Source of the DNA: Bacteroides sp. 214
GTDB taxonomy: Bacteria; Bacteroidota; Bacteroidia; Bacteroidales; Bacteroidaceae
Length of the DNA: 64,000 nt
Assembly: GCF_010501015.1 (NCBI RefSeq)
Contig: NZ_QVML01000004.1
Span: 124,001 to 188,000, forward strand
Direction: 5' to 3'
Part shown: piece after piece, positions 19,258 to 27,960 of the stretch
How positions within the stretch are numbered: position 1 is the stretch's first letter
How the letters are laid out: every line of letters starts with the position of its first letter
Translations under genes and position numbers: made by a program
The notes under the pieces: generated by a model
Told to the model about the DNA's origin: nothing
The model's database searches: none
Seen by the model: only the letters and a program-made list of their open reading frames with translations

Positions 19258-20025
19258 CTATGACTCTGCTATGATATATGCAATCTCGTTATCCGTTAGC
19301 ATCTTTCGGCTTTCTTTCGAAAGATTTTCATCTGTAATTAATAGGTTGATAAGTGAAAGCGCACCGAGGCTGGCAAATGAGTTTACTCCTATTTTACTAG
19401 AGTCAGCTACCAGAAACACTTCATTTGCCGATTCTATCATTGCCCGCTTCACGCAAATGTCGCTGATACTCGGATAGGTTAATCCCGACTTAAGCGTGAT
19501 ACCTGCTGTGGCAAGGAAGAGCTTGTCTACGTGCAGGTTGTAAAAGAAATCGGCGGCTTTTTGTCCTGTCAGTGAAAGAGTAGGGGCTTTGAATTCTCCA
19601 CCGGTTACAACCAAGTTGATGTTGGGGTGCGCGCCCAATATAAGCGCTATGTTGAGTGCATTCGTAATAACCGTAAGGTCTTGGAAACCAGTGATTAGCT
19701 TGGCTATCTCTGTAGTTGTAGAGCCCGAATCGAGGATAATAGTATCTCCATTCTCTATATAAGAGATGGCTTTTTGTGCAATAGTCGCCTTTTCCTCCAT
19801 ATGGCTTTTGTTTTGGAGTGTGATGGTTTTTACACTGGCATCCATATCGATAAGTACCGCACCTCCATGTTCGCGTTTGATAAACCCTTCTTTCTCGAGC
19901 AAATCAAGGTCTTGGCGAATGGTTACTTCAGTTACTTTGAAGAGGTGACTCAGATCGAAAACTTTGGCATGCCCATCTTCACGAATGAGTTCCAATATTT
20001 TATCTCTACGTTGGTTGGCTAACAT
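19258..20025 (-). CDS. DeoR/GlpR-family transcriptional regulator
   Basis: 255 aa. N-terminal DeoR winged helix (RRDKILELIREDGHAKVFDLSHLFKVTEVTIRQDLDLLEKEGFIKREHGGA) followed by the sugar-phosphate sensor domain (GDTIILDSGSTTTEIA, VITNALNIAL, VVTGGEFKAPTLSLTGQKA). DeoR proteins repress sugar catabolic operons and release DNA on binding a phosphorylated sugar. The target is very likely the adjacent transketolase/kinase/isomerase operon, and the inducer a phosphorylated intermediate of that pathway. Confidence 0.9.
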   Translation of the reverse strand: MLANQRRDKILELIREDGHAKVFDLSHLFKVTEVTIRQDLDLLEKEGFIKREHGGAVLIDMDASVKTITLQNKSHMEEKATIAQKAISYIENGDTIILDSGSTTTEIAKLITGFQDLTVITNALNIALILGAHPNINLVVTGGEFKAPTLSLTGQKAADFFYNLHVDKLFLATAGITLKSGLTYPSISDICVKRAMIESANEVFLVADSSKIGVNSFASLGALSLINLLITDENLSKESRKMLTDNEIAYIIAES

Positions 20026-20044
20026 GATATTTAAATTTGAAAAG

Positions 20045-20052
20045 CAAAGATA
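20045..20052 (-). promoter_or_regulatory. -7 box for the deoR gene
   Basis: On the minus strand TATCTTTG fits TAnnTTTG and lies 20 bp before the ATG at 20025. No -33 box is present at the usual spacing. Confidence 0.4.
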
Positions 20053-20160
20053 AACTTTTGCTTGATTATTCTTACGATGAAAAGGTATTTATTCTCTTGT
20101 TTTAAGACTGTTTTACCTAATTATTATGAATATTGTTCACGACTATGCTTGAAGATATGA

Positions 20161-20380
20161 GCCATAGGCGGACGAATTGTGTGCCTATGGACGAGCGGTT
20201 GTGCGCCTATGGACGACGGGTTGTGCGCCTATGGCTGGGGGAGCATGAAGCTATGGCTGACAAGTGCTTTTGAATAAGAGCTTTAAGCAATCTCTTTTTG
20301 CGACTGTTTTTTGCTTCACTTCTGACTGTTTTTCGAACTGCTTCCCAGTGTTTTCTTACTACAAAAACAGTCGGAAAATT
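20161..20380. repeat. 22-nt-phased degenerate tandem repeat island A
   Basis: Ten consecutive 22-nt units fill the spacer between the deoR start and the end of the beta-helix gene. Unit starts are at 20161, 20183, 20205, 20227 and 20249 (GCCATAGG or GCCTATGG type cores, the first inverted relative to the next three) and, exactly in the same phase, 20293, 20315, 20337 and 20359 (GACTG, GACTG, CAGTG, CAGTC at unit positions 10-14, again with inversion). The unit at 20271 is intermediate. No ORF of coding character covers it. Related islands with the same period are at 35318-35405, 35605-35714 and 58252-58373. Confidence 0.75.
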
Positions 20381-20412
20381 GGTTGTGAAAACCCTGTGAA
20401 GGATAAAAGAAG

Positions 20413-20475
20413 AGGTCTTCACAGACAACCATCTTACTGCCAATTGGTTACAGCGCTTTGTGAATGTGAAGACCT
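20413..20475. repeat. 11-bp perfect inverted repeat in the same spacer
   Basis: AGGTCTTCACA (20413-20423) and TGTGAAGACCT (20465-20475) are exact reverse complements with 41 bp between. The interval also holds a CCAATTGG palindrome. No T-run follows, so a terminator is unlikely. It follows directly on repeat island A and fills the remaining spacer up to the beta-helix stop at 20526. Confidence 0.5.
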
Positions 20476-20525
20476 ATTTCGTAAAACTACATTTGGAGTG
20501 TATATTAATCCATTGGGAATAGGTT

Positions 20526-23500
20526 TTACCTCCTCGATAGCCAAACCACAGCCCCTCGCTCAGTAGGTACCTGCAATACTATTTCATTTCCGGCAACTAT
20601 CTTCTGCACTTTTCCTATTTGTTCTCCGCTACGCGGATCAATCCAACGTATTTTGAAGTTTCCGGTTTTATGACGTAAATCAATGGTAACTTCAGATTCG
20701 GTAGTGTAAATAACATAACCAACCGAGGGTGTTCCCATACCCCATTGTTTGCCTTGAAGTGTAACTTCCGAAACAGGAAGCATCTCTGCTGTTTCTTCAT
20801 AAAAACGTGGGAGTGTTACTCGTGGTGTACTACAAAGCGAAGCTCCTGCAATAAAAGGCACCCATCCGCTCATACTCCTTTTATTATAGACTATTACTTT
20901 GTCGGGGTATTGTAAACGATATTCTGAAATGGCACGATAGACACCATCTAGACTTTCTTGCCCCACATCCATGATTCGTGCATACTGCCGTTGGGTAAGG
21001 CTTACACCTCCTTGTGGGGAGTACAACGAACCATCTGTGCGGTAGTGCCATTGCCGAATGTCAATGATGTCAAGCTGCGAAGCATAGGCTGGATCTGCCA
21101 AGATCTCGTCGAGCATATCTTTGGTAGCCGAAAGCATGGTTTTTACATTCTTGCCGGTCTCTTGTTCCCACGCACGAATTACATCGAGCCAGAAGCGAAT
21201 GAAATGTGCCGGGCCTGTGTACTCAAGCCCCAAGTGATGAATCACATTGTTATGGTCGCCAAGCTCGTCCAGATGTTTGCGTATGTTGAGGATATGGTAT
21301 TTTCTGCGTTCGGCGTGTGTGGTGTCATAAAAATGGTTGGCCATAAAGACACGTTTGTCTCCTGCATAAAACACATTTTCCGGAAACTCCAGATTGTTGA
21401 TGTTATTTGCCGTGCGCCACGGATAATCTGCCCAGTGCGCACCTTCTTCGATAATGTTATGCTGCAGATAATGGTCTTGGATGAGTAGGAGCCCATTGCG
21501 GTCGGCTACTTCGGCAAATTGTTTCACACGATTCCAGTACCACGGGTTGAACTCGTCAAGGTTATACTTGCTCAGCCTATCGAATGCTTCGCCTATGCCA
21601 CTACGGCTAAAAGGCTGTTCGTAAAACGGTGCCCACACATCGGCATCTACCCGTCTTGACCGTCCGTGGTCATCGCGGCGACGTTCGTACCACAGCGCAG
21701 GAAAATGATTTAGTGCTACAATACCACGACGTTGCATCTGCACGGCAACACTGTCTATGTTGTCGGTAAAGCCATTACCTTCCTTACCCGGGACAAAGCG
21801 GCTGAGGTGTATTCCTGCCGAAGCAACAATACTTGGGCGTAGATTTCCACGCCACAGAGCAGTGCGTTGCGTACGTCCTGAAAGTGGCTTGCCACCCTGT
21901 ACGATGCGCCCGTTTATAATCTCAACAGGCGCTGCCATGGCAGGGATAACCTGTTTTGATTTCTTTACTGCTATATCGTTAATGTCTCGTACGTTATAGG
22001 TTAGTGCAAATGGGTGTCTTGCCGTAACAGTATCAATCCATTGTTCCATAATTAACTCGGGCAGCTCCGAACGTTTGTTCATGAATGCCGTATGTACAGC
22101 ATCCGTCTGTCCGGGAGGATTAGCTACGTAGAGAATATCGTTTGTTTCATTGGACACTCTGCCTGTTCGAGCTCCCCATTGGGCATAGAAGAAACTACGG
22201 GGTTGAAGAAATGTGCGTGGCATTTCATGATTGCCGTTGCCATATCCTTGTCCCCATGTACCGAAAGCCCAGTTGTATGCTCCGGGGGGAGCGTCTATAT
22301 GAACTTGTGGAGCCCGTGTCTCCCAACAAAGAGAGTTTGCACCACTCCAGCCTCCTCCTTGACCATCTACATCGCGGAAAGCGATCTTCAAAGCATTACC
22401 ATCAATGGTTACACGGTCGAATAATGTTCCCGATGTCCAACCACCTAACGTACCGCTAAAGCTATAAGGATGGTATGAATAGCATTGCACAAAGGCATTA
22501 GGCCCTGCTGCTGTAGAGCTTACTGAAAAATCGTGAAACCCATATTCAGCATAACACCGCTGAAACAAAATTTGCTGTCCCGTAGTTTGGAAGGCATAAC
22601 GACGATAGCCACCAATCTCTCCCACAGGTTCCAAGCTTTTACAATCTTCTATGGTAAAGCGCCGAACGCTTTCCCAAACAGCTACAATACTACTTACAAA
22701 GTGCTTCCCTGTAACGCGGCGCACCCAGCCGTCTTCTGCGTTCTCTACAGTGATGGCCATCCAACGATGGTTTTCGTCTTTCTTGTTTTTGGGATTGTAT
22801 TCGGAGGTAAGGCGCAAGTTCTCAATACCTACATTCCTAATGCGTCCATCCCAGCGTAGACGGCTGATAAAACCACCACCCAGTTCCGGATCGAGTGAGT
22901 TCGTGAGTGGTACATCAATCGTAATACTGGTAGGCGAAGCATCAATAACTGTGCGCTCCCAACGTATGTCATAATCGCCCGAACTCCAAGGTGTGAGTGG
23001 ATAATCCACATATATCCCTATTTTGTCGGCGCCTATTTTCTCAATCCATTGTTTGGTAGAGGGACGGGTAAGAACGATTCGTTCGCCACTTTTTATTCCA
23101 TGTCCGACGGAAAGCGGAATAACTGTTGCACTCAGCGGCACATATTGTGCGGCAACAGGAATACTGTCGGTTAGCTGTTTGTCTCCTTTACCCAGAATGC
23201 GGATAAGGGTTGCGCGGTCTGTCCCCGCTGCAATCAGTTCCGTTCCCTTTTCATCATAGCCGCTACCGCGGAGCACTACTCCTGATTGGGTAATCTGCAG
23301 GCTACCTTCCAAGCGATAGCTGCCTGCTTCCAATTGTATAGCACCACGGAAACCATTGGCATCCATAGGCATTGCGCTTACGTAGTCAATAGCTCGTTGG
23401 ATGTGTTCGGTGGCATCACCTTCTTGTGGTGTTACTTTTATTTTAGCTTCTACAAATGGTATTGACGCGTCCGAAGCCATATAACCGCAATAAGAGTAGT

Positions 23501-23630
23501 CGGGAATACGGTCTCCATTTCCAAAAGTACGGAGATTCAATGTGCGCTCGGGCGTAATTGTGAGCGATTGACTACTTGCACCTGCTCCTAAACCTAAGAG
23601 CAGTGCAATAAAGAAGAAACGCCTGTACAT
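20526..23630 (-). CDS. Large secreted beta-helix protein with TIM-barrel-like C-terminal half (paralogue 2)
   Basis: 1034 aa with a signal peptide ending near GASSQ. It aligns along its whole length with the protein at 10057-13164. Shared blocks include DYSYCGYM/DFSQCGYM, IQRAIDYVSAMP, GAIQLEAGSYRL, FVPGKEGNGFTD, LWYERRRDDHGRSRR, APFYEQPFSR, FNPWYW, WRTANNINN, YTGPAHFIRFWLDVI and DIIDIRQWHYRTDG. Identity is clearly partial, so the copies are old. The Glu before YTGP is conserved, supporting a catalytic or binding role. It starts 6 bp after the GH43 stop, so the two form an operon. Function is unproven; a pectin- or arabinogalactan-acting enzyme is the best guess from fold and context. Confidence 0.65.
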   Translation of the reverse strand: MYRRFFFIALLLGLGAGASSQSLTITPERTLNLRTFGNGDRIPDYSYCGYMASDASIPFVEAKIKVTPQEGDATEHIQRAIDYVSAMPMDANGFRGAIQLEAGSYRLEGSLQITQSGVVLRGSGYDEKGTELIAAGTDRATLIRILGKGDKQLTDSIPVAAQYVPLSATVIPLSVGHGIKSGERIVLTRPSTKQWIEKIGADKIGIYVDYPLTPWSSGDYDIRWERTVIDASPTSITIDVPLTNSLDPELGGGFISRLRWDGRIRNVGIENLRLTSEYNPKNKKDENHRWMAITVENAEDGWVRRVTGKHFVSSIVAVWESVRRFTIEDCKSLEPVGEIGGYRRYAFQTTGQQILFQRCYAEYGFHDFSVSSTAAGPNAFVQCYSYHPYSFSGTLGGWTSGTLFDRVTIDGNALKIAFRDVDGQGGGWSGANSLCWETRAPQVHIDAPPGAYNWAFGTWGQGYGNGNHEMPRTFLQPRSFFYAQWGARTGRVSNETNDILYVANPPGQTDAVHTAFMNKRSELPELIMEQWIDTVTARHPFALTYNVRDINDIAVKKSKQVIPAMAAPVEIINGRIVQGGKPLSGRTQRTALWRGNLRPSIVASAGIHLSRFVPGKEGNGFTDNIDSVAVQMQRRGIVALNHFPALWYERRRDDHGRSRRVDADVWAPFYEQPFSRSGIGEAFDRLSKYNLDEFNPWYWNRVKQFAEVADRNGLLLIQDHYLQHNIIEEGAHWADYPWRTANNINNLEFPENVFYAGDKRVFMANHFYDTTHAERRKYHILNIRKHLDELGDHNNVIHHLGLEYTGPAHFIRFWLDVIRAWEQETGKNVKTMLSATKDMLDEILADPAYASQLDIIDIRQWHYRTDGSLYSPQGGVSLTQRQYARIMDVGQESLDGVYRAISEYRLQYPDKVIVYNKRSMSGWVPFIAGASLCSTPRVTLPRFYEETAEMLPVSEVTLQGKQWGMGTPSVGYVIYTTESEVTIDLRHKTGNFKIRWIDPRSGEQIGKVQKIVAGNEIVLQVPTERGAVVWLSRR

Positions 23631-23636
23631 GGCTTC

Positions 23637-25166
23637 CTAATCCAATAATTTGAATTCAAAATCGCTGAATGTAGCTTCTCCCTCGCCATAAGCGAAGATA
23701 CCCGGCAGGATGCTCTGGAAATCGTATAGGGTGTTGTGCTCGTAGCCCGATATCTCGTTAGCCCATCCTTGGTTAATCCAATCAACTCCGTTGTAGCTGA
23801 TGTATCCGGTAATTACATTGCAATCGTTTCGGAGTTTCAGCCACAAGGTATTTTCCCCTTCGTGTGCTTTTCTACCTTTATGAGCGGCTTTTCGCCAGCG
23901 ATAAGTATTTGTTGTGTCGAAGCTGATACCCACATAGAAATCGGCATTATAGTAAATAACCAATCCTGCATTTACGTCATCGGTTATATTTATTTTAGTG
24001 CTGAATTCGTAACTATGAGCACCTGCTACGAACATAAGCGGAGCCGACTCGGCAGGTGTTTTTCCCTGTGCTTTCATCGTTAATACTTTGTCCCTGGCAG
24101 ATACGCGTGTAGGATCGTAGTTCTTATAATATTTCCAGTCCAGCCCGATGCGGTATTCATCAAGCTTATCTCTTCTATCGGCTATTTTTTCAGAATCAAT
24201 AGGTTTGCGAATAGGTTGTTCGATGGCTGTTCCCAGCGGTGCTTCAATCCATCCGTCTTTTGTAAACTCAACAGGTTCCAACAGGGTTTGCCGCCCCATG
24301 TTCATAAATTGATTCTCGTAAGCATGGTACACAATCCACCATTTTCCATCTGGTGTGTCAATGAGTGAGCCGTGTCCTTTCGACCACCATCTTTCTGTTC
24401 GGCTGTATGTGCGAATCAGAGGGTTGTTGGGCGCATTTTCCCACGGACCATCAATGGATTTAGAACGGGCAACAACAACCATGTGGCTCGTTGCAGGTCC
24501 GGCTGTACCACCTTGTGCGTTAAGGTAATAGTAGTAATCGCCTATTTTCCTGACTTTAGGTCCTTCGAGGCAGAACCCTTCGGTAACCCATTCCTCCGGG
24601 TATTGCCAACCATCATAAACCTTTTTCAACGTTTCGGGGATAACCGAAAGACCGTCTTCTGTTAGTTGCGCGCGCAATCCGTTACTCAGGAAAAGCCACT
24701 GTGTGCCATCTTCGCCTACAGCATGGCAAGGGTCAATATGTCCTACTCCCAAATCAAAAGGATCGCTCCACGGACCGTGCGGTGAGTCTGCATAAACTAC
24801 AAAATTGCCTCTACGCGATACTGTGAAATAAATGTAGAATTTGTCTTTGTACTTCACAATGTCCGGTGCCCATATTGAGCCGAGGTATTCTTTGAGTGCA
24901 AAACTAATGGGTTGCCAGTTAACCAAATCTTTGGAATGGAAAACAACTAGTCCCGGCAAATAGTCAAATGCGGAATGTGTCATGTAATAGTCTTCGCCAT
25001 CGCGTACGATAGACGGGTCGGGATAATCGCCTGCAAGAATCGGATTTAGAAAGTAACCGTTACCTAAATCTCCGTTTTTTCCTTCCCACTGATTGGTAGT
25101 TGGTTGCTCAAAATTGCATGAACAAAGAACGAAGGTACTGATTAGAATAAAAAATACGTGTTTCAT
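23637..25166 (-). CDS. Glycoside hydrolase family 43 lipoprotein (xylosidase/arabinofuranosidase-like)
   Basis: 509 aa from the ATG at 25166. Lipoprotein signal with Cys after FVLCS (FVLCSCNFEQ). The five-bladed propeller carries DYPDPSIVRDGEDYY (general base Asp), the HIDPC segment (modulating Asp) and CLEGPKVRKIGDYYY (general acid Glu), the classic GH43 set. A C-terminal beta-sandwich (about 355-509; SYEFSTKINITDD, AGLVIYYN) resembles the GH43 C2 domain found in beta-xylosidases and arabinofuranosidases. The in-frame start at 25217 is rejected because the lipoprotein signal begins 17 codons later. It is divergent from the GH35 gene across a 200-bp spacer and leads the operon with beta-helix paralogue 2. 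Confidence 0.9.
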   Translation of the reverse strand: MKHVFFILISTFVLCSCNFEQPTTNQWEGKNGDLGNGYFLNPILAGDYPDPSIVRDGEDYYMTHSAFDYLPGLVVFHSKDLVNWQPISFALKEYLGSIWAPDIVKYKDKFYIYFTVSRRGNFVVYADSPHGPWSDPFDLGVGHIDPCHAVGEDGTQWLFLSNGLRAQLTEDGLSVIPETLKKVYDGWQYPEEWVTEGFCLEGPKVRKIGDYYYYLNAQGGTAGPATSHMVVVARSKSIDGPWENAPNNPLIRTYSRTERWWSKGHGSLIDTPDGKWWIVYHAYENQFMNMGRQTLLEPVEFTKDGWIEAPLGTAIEQPIRKPIDSEKIADRRDKLDEYRIGLDWKYYKNYDPTRVSARDKVLTMKAQGKTPAESAPLMFVAGAHSYEFSTKINITDDVNAGLVIYYNADFYVGISFDTTNTYRWRKAAHKGRKAHEGENTLWLKLRNDCNVITGYISYNGVDWINQGWANEISGYEHNTLYDFQSILPGIFAYGEGEATFSDFEFKLLD

Positions 25167-25192
25167 GAGTGTTGTGTTTTTTAAATTATTAT

Positions 25193-25211
25193 TGCAATAT
25201 GGCTGCAATAT
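25193..25211. promoter_or_regulatory. Direct repeat TGCAATAT spaced one helical turn (candidate operator)
   Basis: TGCAATAT occurs at 25193-25200 and 25204-25211, an 11-bp offset, so both copies face the same side of the helix. It lies 27 bp upstream of the GH43 ATG, in the divergent spacer shared with the GH35 gene. Direct repeats of this kind suit AraC-type or HTCS regulators. Confidence 0.4.
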
Positions 25212-25308
25212 AGACAATTAAGAGCAAAAAAAGAATAGTTTGGTGTAAAATAATGGGTTCCATTAGAAAACGGACTTGGATATTGATGTTGCTCTGGGAT
25301 AAAGTCTA

Positions 25309-25316
25309 TATATTTG
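25309..25316 (+). promoter_or_regulatory. -7 box for the GH35 gene
   Basis: TATATTTG fits TAnnTTTG, 50 bp before the ATG at 25367. The best upstream candidate for -33 is only GTTG at 17 bp spacing, so the promoter is imperfect and may need an activator. Confidence 0.45.
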
Positions 25317-25366
25317 TAACAGTTTCTAACTTTCTTCAAGATTGAACTTTTGAAAAACACAATCTA

Positions 25367-27697
25367 ATGAAAAGATTCCCCTTGCTTATTGCTATCGTTG
25401 TTCTATTATTAAGTAGTTGTACTACCAAAGGAACTTTTGAAGTTGCCGATAAAACCTTTCTGCTCAATGGTGAGCCATTCGTTGTTAAAGCAGCCGAACT
25501 TCATTATCCTCGTATCCCTAAAGAGTATTGGGAACACCGCATACAGGCGGCTAAAGCGTTGGGCATGAATACCGTATGTCTTTATATCTTCTGGAACTAT
25601 CATGAACCCGAAGAGGGCAAATATGATTTCTCGGGGCAAAAAGATATAGCCGCTTTTTGTAAACTGGTTCAAAAACACGGCATGTATGTCATTGTACGTC
25701 CCGGACCGTATGTTTGTGCCGAATGGGAAATGGGCGGTTTGCCTTGGTGGTTGCTGAAAAAGAAAGATATTAAACTGCGCGAACAAGATTCATATTACAT
25801 GGAACGAACCAAGTTGTTTATGAATGAGATAGGTAAACAACTTGCAAACCAACAAATAACCAGAGGGGGAAATATTATTATGGTTCAGGTAGAGAATGAA
25901 TATGGCTCATTTGGAACAGATAAACCCTATATTGCTGCAATACGTGATATAGTAAAAGATGCAGGATTCAATGAAGTTCCATTATTTCAGTGCGATTGGA
26001 ACTCTAATTTTGAAAATAACGCCCTTGAAGATTTAACTTGGACAATCAATTTTGGCACGGGAGCCAATATAGACGACCAGTTCCGTCGTTTGCAAGAGCT
26101 TCGTCCTAATACTCCGCTTATGTGTAGCGAGTTCTGGTCGGGATGGTTCGATCACTGGGGAGCAAAACATGAAACACGTAGTGCAGAAGCATTGGTAAGT
26201 GGTATGAAGGCGATGCTTGATAGAAATATTTCATTCAGTTTATACATGACTCATGGAGGAACAAGCTTTGGACACTGGGGTGGAGCTAACTTTCCTAACT
26301 TTTCGCCTACTTGTACATCATACGACTATGATGCTCCTATTGGTGAGTCGGGTAATATAACTCCGAAATACCACGAAGTACGCAACCTGTTGAAGAATTA
26401 TTTGCCGAAGGGACAAACATTGCCCGAAATACCCGATTCAATTCCTACAATTCACATACCTGCTTTTGAACTAACAGAAGTAGCTCCGTTGTTTGAAAAC
26501 CTGCCTGAACCTAAAGAGAGTGCAACAATTAAATCGATGGAGTTTTTTGATCAGGGTTGGGGAAGCATTCTTTACCGTACGCAACTAAATGCATCAGATG
26601 AAGAGCAGACTTTGCTCATTACCGAAGCTCATGACTGGACTCAGGTATTCCTCGATGGAGAGAAGATAGCAACCCTCAGTCGCCTTAAGGGGGAGGAGAG
26701 TGTTAAACTTCCGCCTCTAAAACAAGGTGCTCAACTTGATATCTTGGTAGAAGCTATGGGACGTATGAATTTTGGAAAAGGCATTTATGACTGGAAAGGC
26801 ATCACAGAGAAAGTGGAAATACAAGCAAGGAACGAGACAAAAGAACTCAAGAACTGGCAAGTATTCAATATTCCTGTTGATTATAACTTTGCAAAGAACA
26901 AAAAGTATAAAAAAGAAGAGAGTGTAACTAAGCAAGCTGCATATTACAAAGGAAGCTTCACTCTCGATAAGGTTGGCGATACGTTTCTCAATATGACCAA
27001 TTGGAATAAAGGCATGGTTTGGGTAAATGGCTATGCTATTGGGCGATTTTGGGAGATAGGACCTCAACAAACTCTCTATATGCCGGGCTGCTGGCTTAAA
27101 AAGGGAGAAAATGAAATAATTATTTTAGAGATGGCTTCTCCTTTAAAATCAGAAATAGAAGGTCTGAGGAAACCTATATTAGATGTTCAAAGAGGACATG
27201 GAGCATATGCTCATCGCAAACTGGGTGAGAATCTTAACCTGACAAATGAAACCCCAGTTTATACAGGAACATTTAAGCCTGGAAACGGATGGCAGCATGT
27301 GAAATTTGGTAAGACAATAGATATGCGTTTCTTCTGTATTGAGGCTTTAAGCTCGCATGGCGGAGATGATTATTCGGCTATAGCAGAGTTGGAATTGCTG
27401 GGAGAAGACGGTAAGCCGGTGTCGCGCCGGCATTGGAAGGTTATGTATGCCGATAGCGAAGAACTAAATGAAGCCAACAATATTGCTACCAATGTTTTTG
27501 ATTTACAGGAATCAACCTTTTGGCATACCAACTATTCGACAACTACCCCTAAATATCCGCATCAGCTTGTAATTAACTTGGGCGAAAACAAAAAAATAAC
27601 AGGGTTTTTTTATTTGCCACGGATGGAAGCCAATAAAACGGGGATGATTAAAGAATATCGGGTTTATGGTAAGATGCAAACGTTTAGGTTGAAATAG
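25367..27697 (+). CDS. Glycoside hydrolase family 35 beta-galactosidase, lipoprotein
   Basis: 776 aa. Lipoprotein signal peptide (LLLSSC, Cys18). TIM barrel about 25-345 with AELHYPRIPKEYWEHRI, YIFWNYHEP, RPGPYVCAEWEMGGLP; the acid/base is Glu178 in VENEYG and the nucleophile Glu255 in CSEFWSGWFDHWG. Beta-sandwich galactose-binding domains follow (VNGYAIGRFWEIGPQQTLYMPGCWLKKGENEI), and the C-terminus (about 645-776) looks like an F5/8-type carbohydrate-binding domain. The enzyme removes terminal beta-galactose, as from arabinogalactan or rhamnogalacturonan side chains. It is single, divergent from the GH43 operon, and ends before a strong terminator. Confidence 0.93.
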   Translation: MKRFPLLIAIVVLLLSSCTTKGTFEVADKTFLLNGEPFVVKAAELHYPRIPKEYWEHRIQAAKALGMNTVCLYIFWNYHEPEEGKYDFSGQKDIAAFCKLVQKHGMYVIVRPGPYVCAEWEMGGLPWWLLKKKDIKLREQDSYYMERTKLFMNEIGKQLANQQITRGGNIIMVQVENEYGSFGTDKPYIAAIRDIVKDAGFNEVPLFQCDWNSNFENNALEDLTWTINFGTGANIDDQFRRLQELRPNTPLMCSEFWSGWFDHWGAKHETRSAEALVSGMKAMLDRNISFSLYMTHGGTSFGHWGGANFPNFSPTCTSYDYDAPIGESGNITPKYHEVRNLLKNYLPKGQTLPEIPDSIPTIHIPAFELTEVAPLFENLPEPKESATIKSMEFFDQGWGSILYRTQLNASDEEQTLLITEAHDWTQVFLDGEKIATLSRLKGEESVKLPPLKQGAQLDILVEAMGRMNFGKGIYDWKGITEKVEIQARNETKELKNWQVFNIPVDYNFAKNKKYKKEESVTKQAAYYKGSFTLDKVGDTFLNMTNWNKGMVWVNGYAIGRFWEIGPQQTLYMPGCWLKKGENEIIILEMASPLKSEIEGLRKPILDVQRGHGAYAHRKLGENLNLTNETPVYTGTFKPGNGWQHVKFGKTIDMRFFCIEALSSHGGDDYSAIAELELLGEDGKPVSRRHWKVMYADSEELNEANNIATNVFDLQESTFWHTNYSTTTPKYPHQLVINLGENKKITGFFYLPRMEANKTGMIKEYRVYGKMQTFRLK

Positions 27698-27774
27698 AGG
27701 AGGCTTGGGGTGTTTTTACATCCGGTTATAGAGTGAAAATGAGTCCGCGAACGCGCGAGCAAATTGTATTAAAT

Positions 27775-27806
27775 AAAAAGAGGAACTTTTTCAAGTTCCT
27801 CTTTTT
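27775..27806. terminator. Strong bidirectional terminator
   Basis: A 14-bp perfect stem (27775-27788 with 27793-27806) around TTTC has A-runs on one side and T-runs on the other. It ends the GH35 transcript on + and the tRNA-Lys transcript on -. Confidence 0.9.
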
Positions 27807-27809
27807 ATG

Positions 27810-27882
27810 TGATCCAGCTGGGGCTCGAACCCAGGACCCCAACATTAAAAGTGTTGTGCTCTACCTGCTGAGCTACTGAATC
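27810..27882 (-). tRNA. tRNA-Lys (anticodon TTT)
   Basis: 73 nt cloverleaf. Acceptor GATTCAG pairs with CTGGATC, discriminator A. T8-A9, D-arm GCTCAG...GAGC, anticodon arm CAACA-CTTTTAA-TGTTG giving TTT, T-arm CTGGG-TTCGAGC-CCCAG. CCA is not encoded. It lies on the same strand as, and 78 bp downstream of, the AI-2E-family transporter gene, directly before the bidirectional terminator. Confidence 0.95.
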
Positions 27883-27960
27883 AATCTTTTTTGCTGTTAA
27901 GCGGGTGCAAAGATAAGGGGTTTTATTTAAAATACAAACCAAATAAAAGAAAAAACAGAA

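Noticed and set aside
20161..20380. CRISPR array
   Set aside because: Units are 22 nt with no conserved repeat alternating with unique spacers; no cas genes are near. The same applies to islands B and C.
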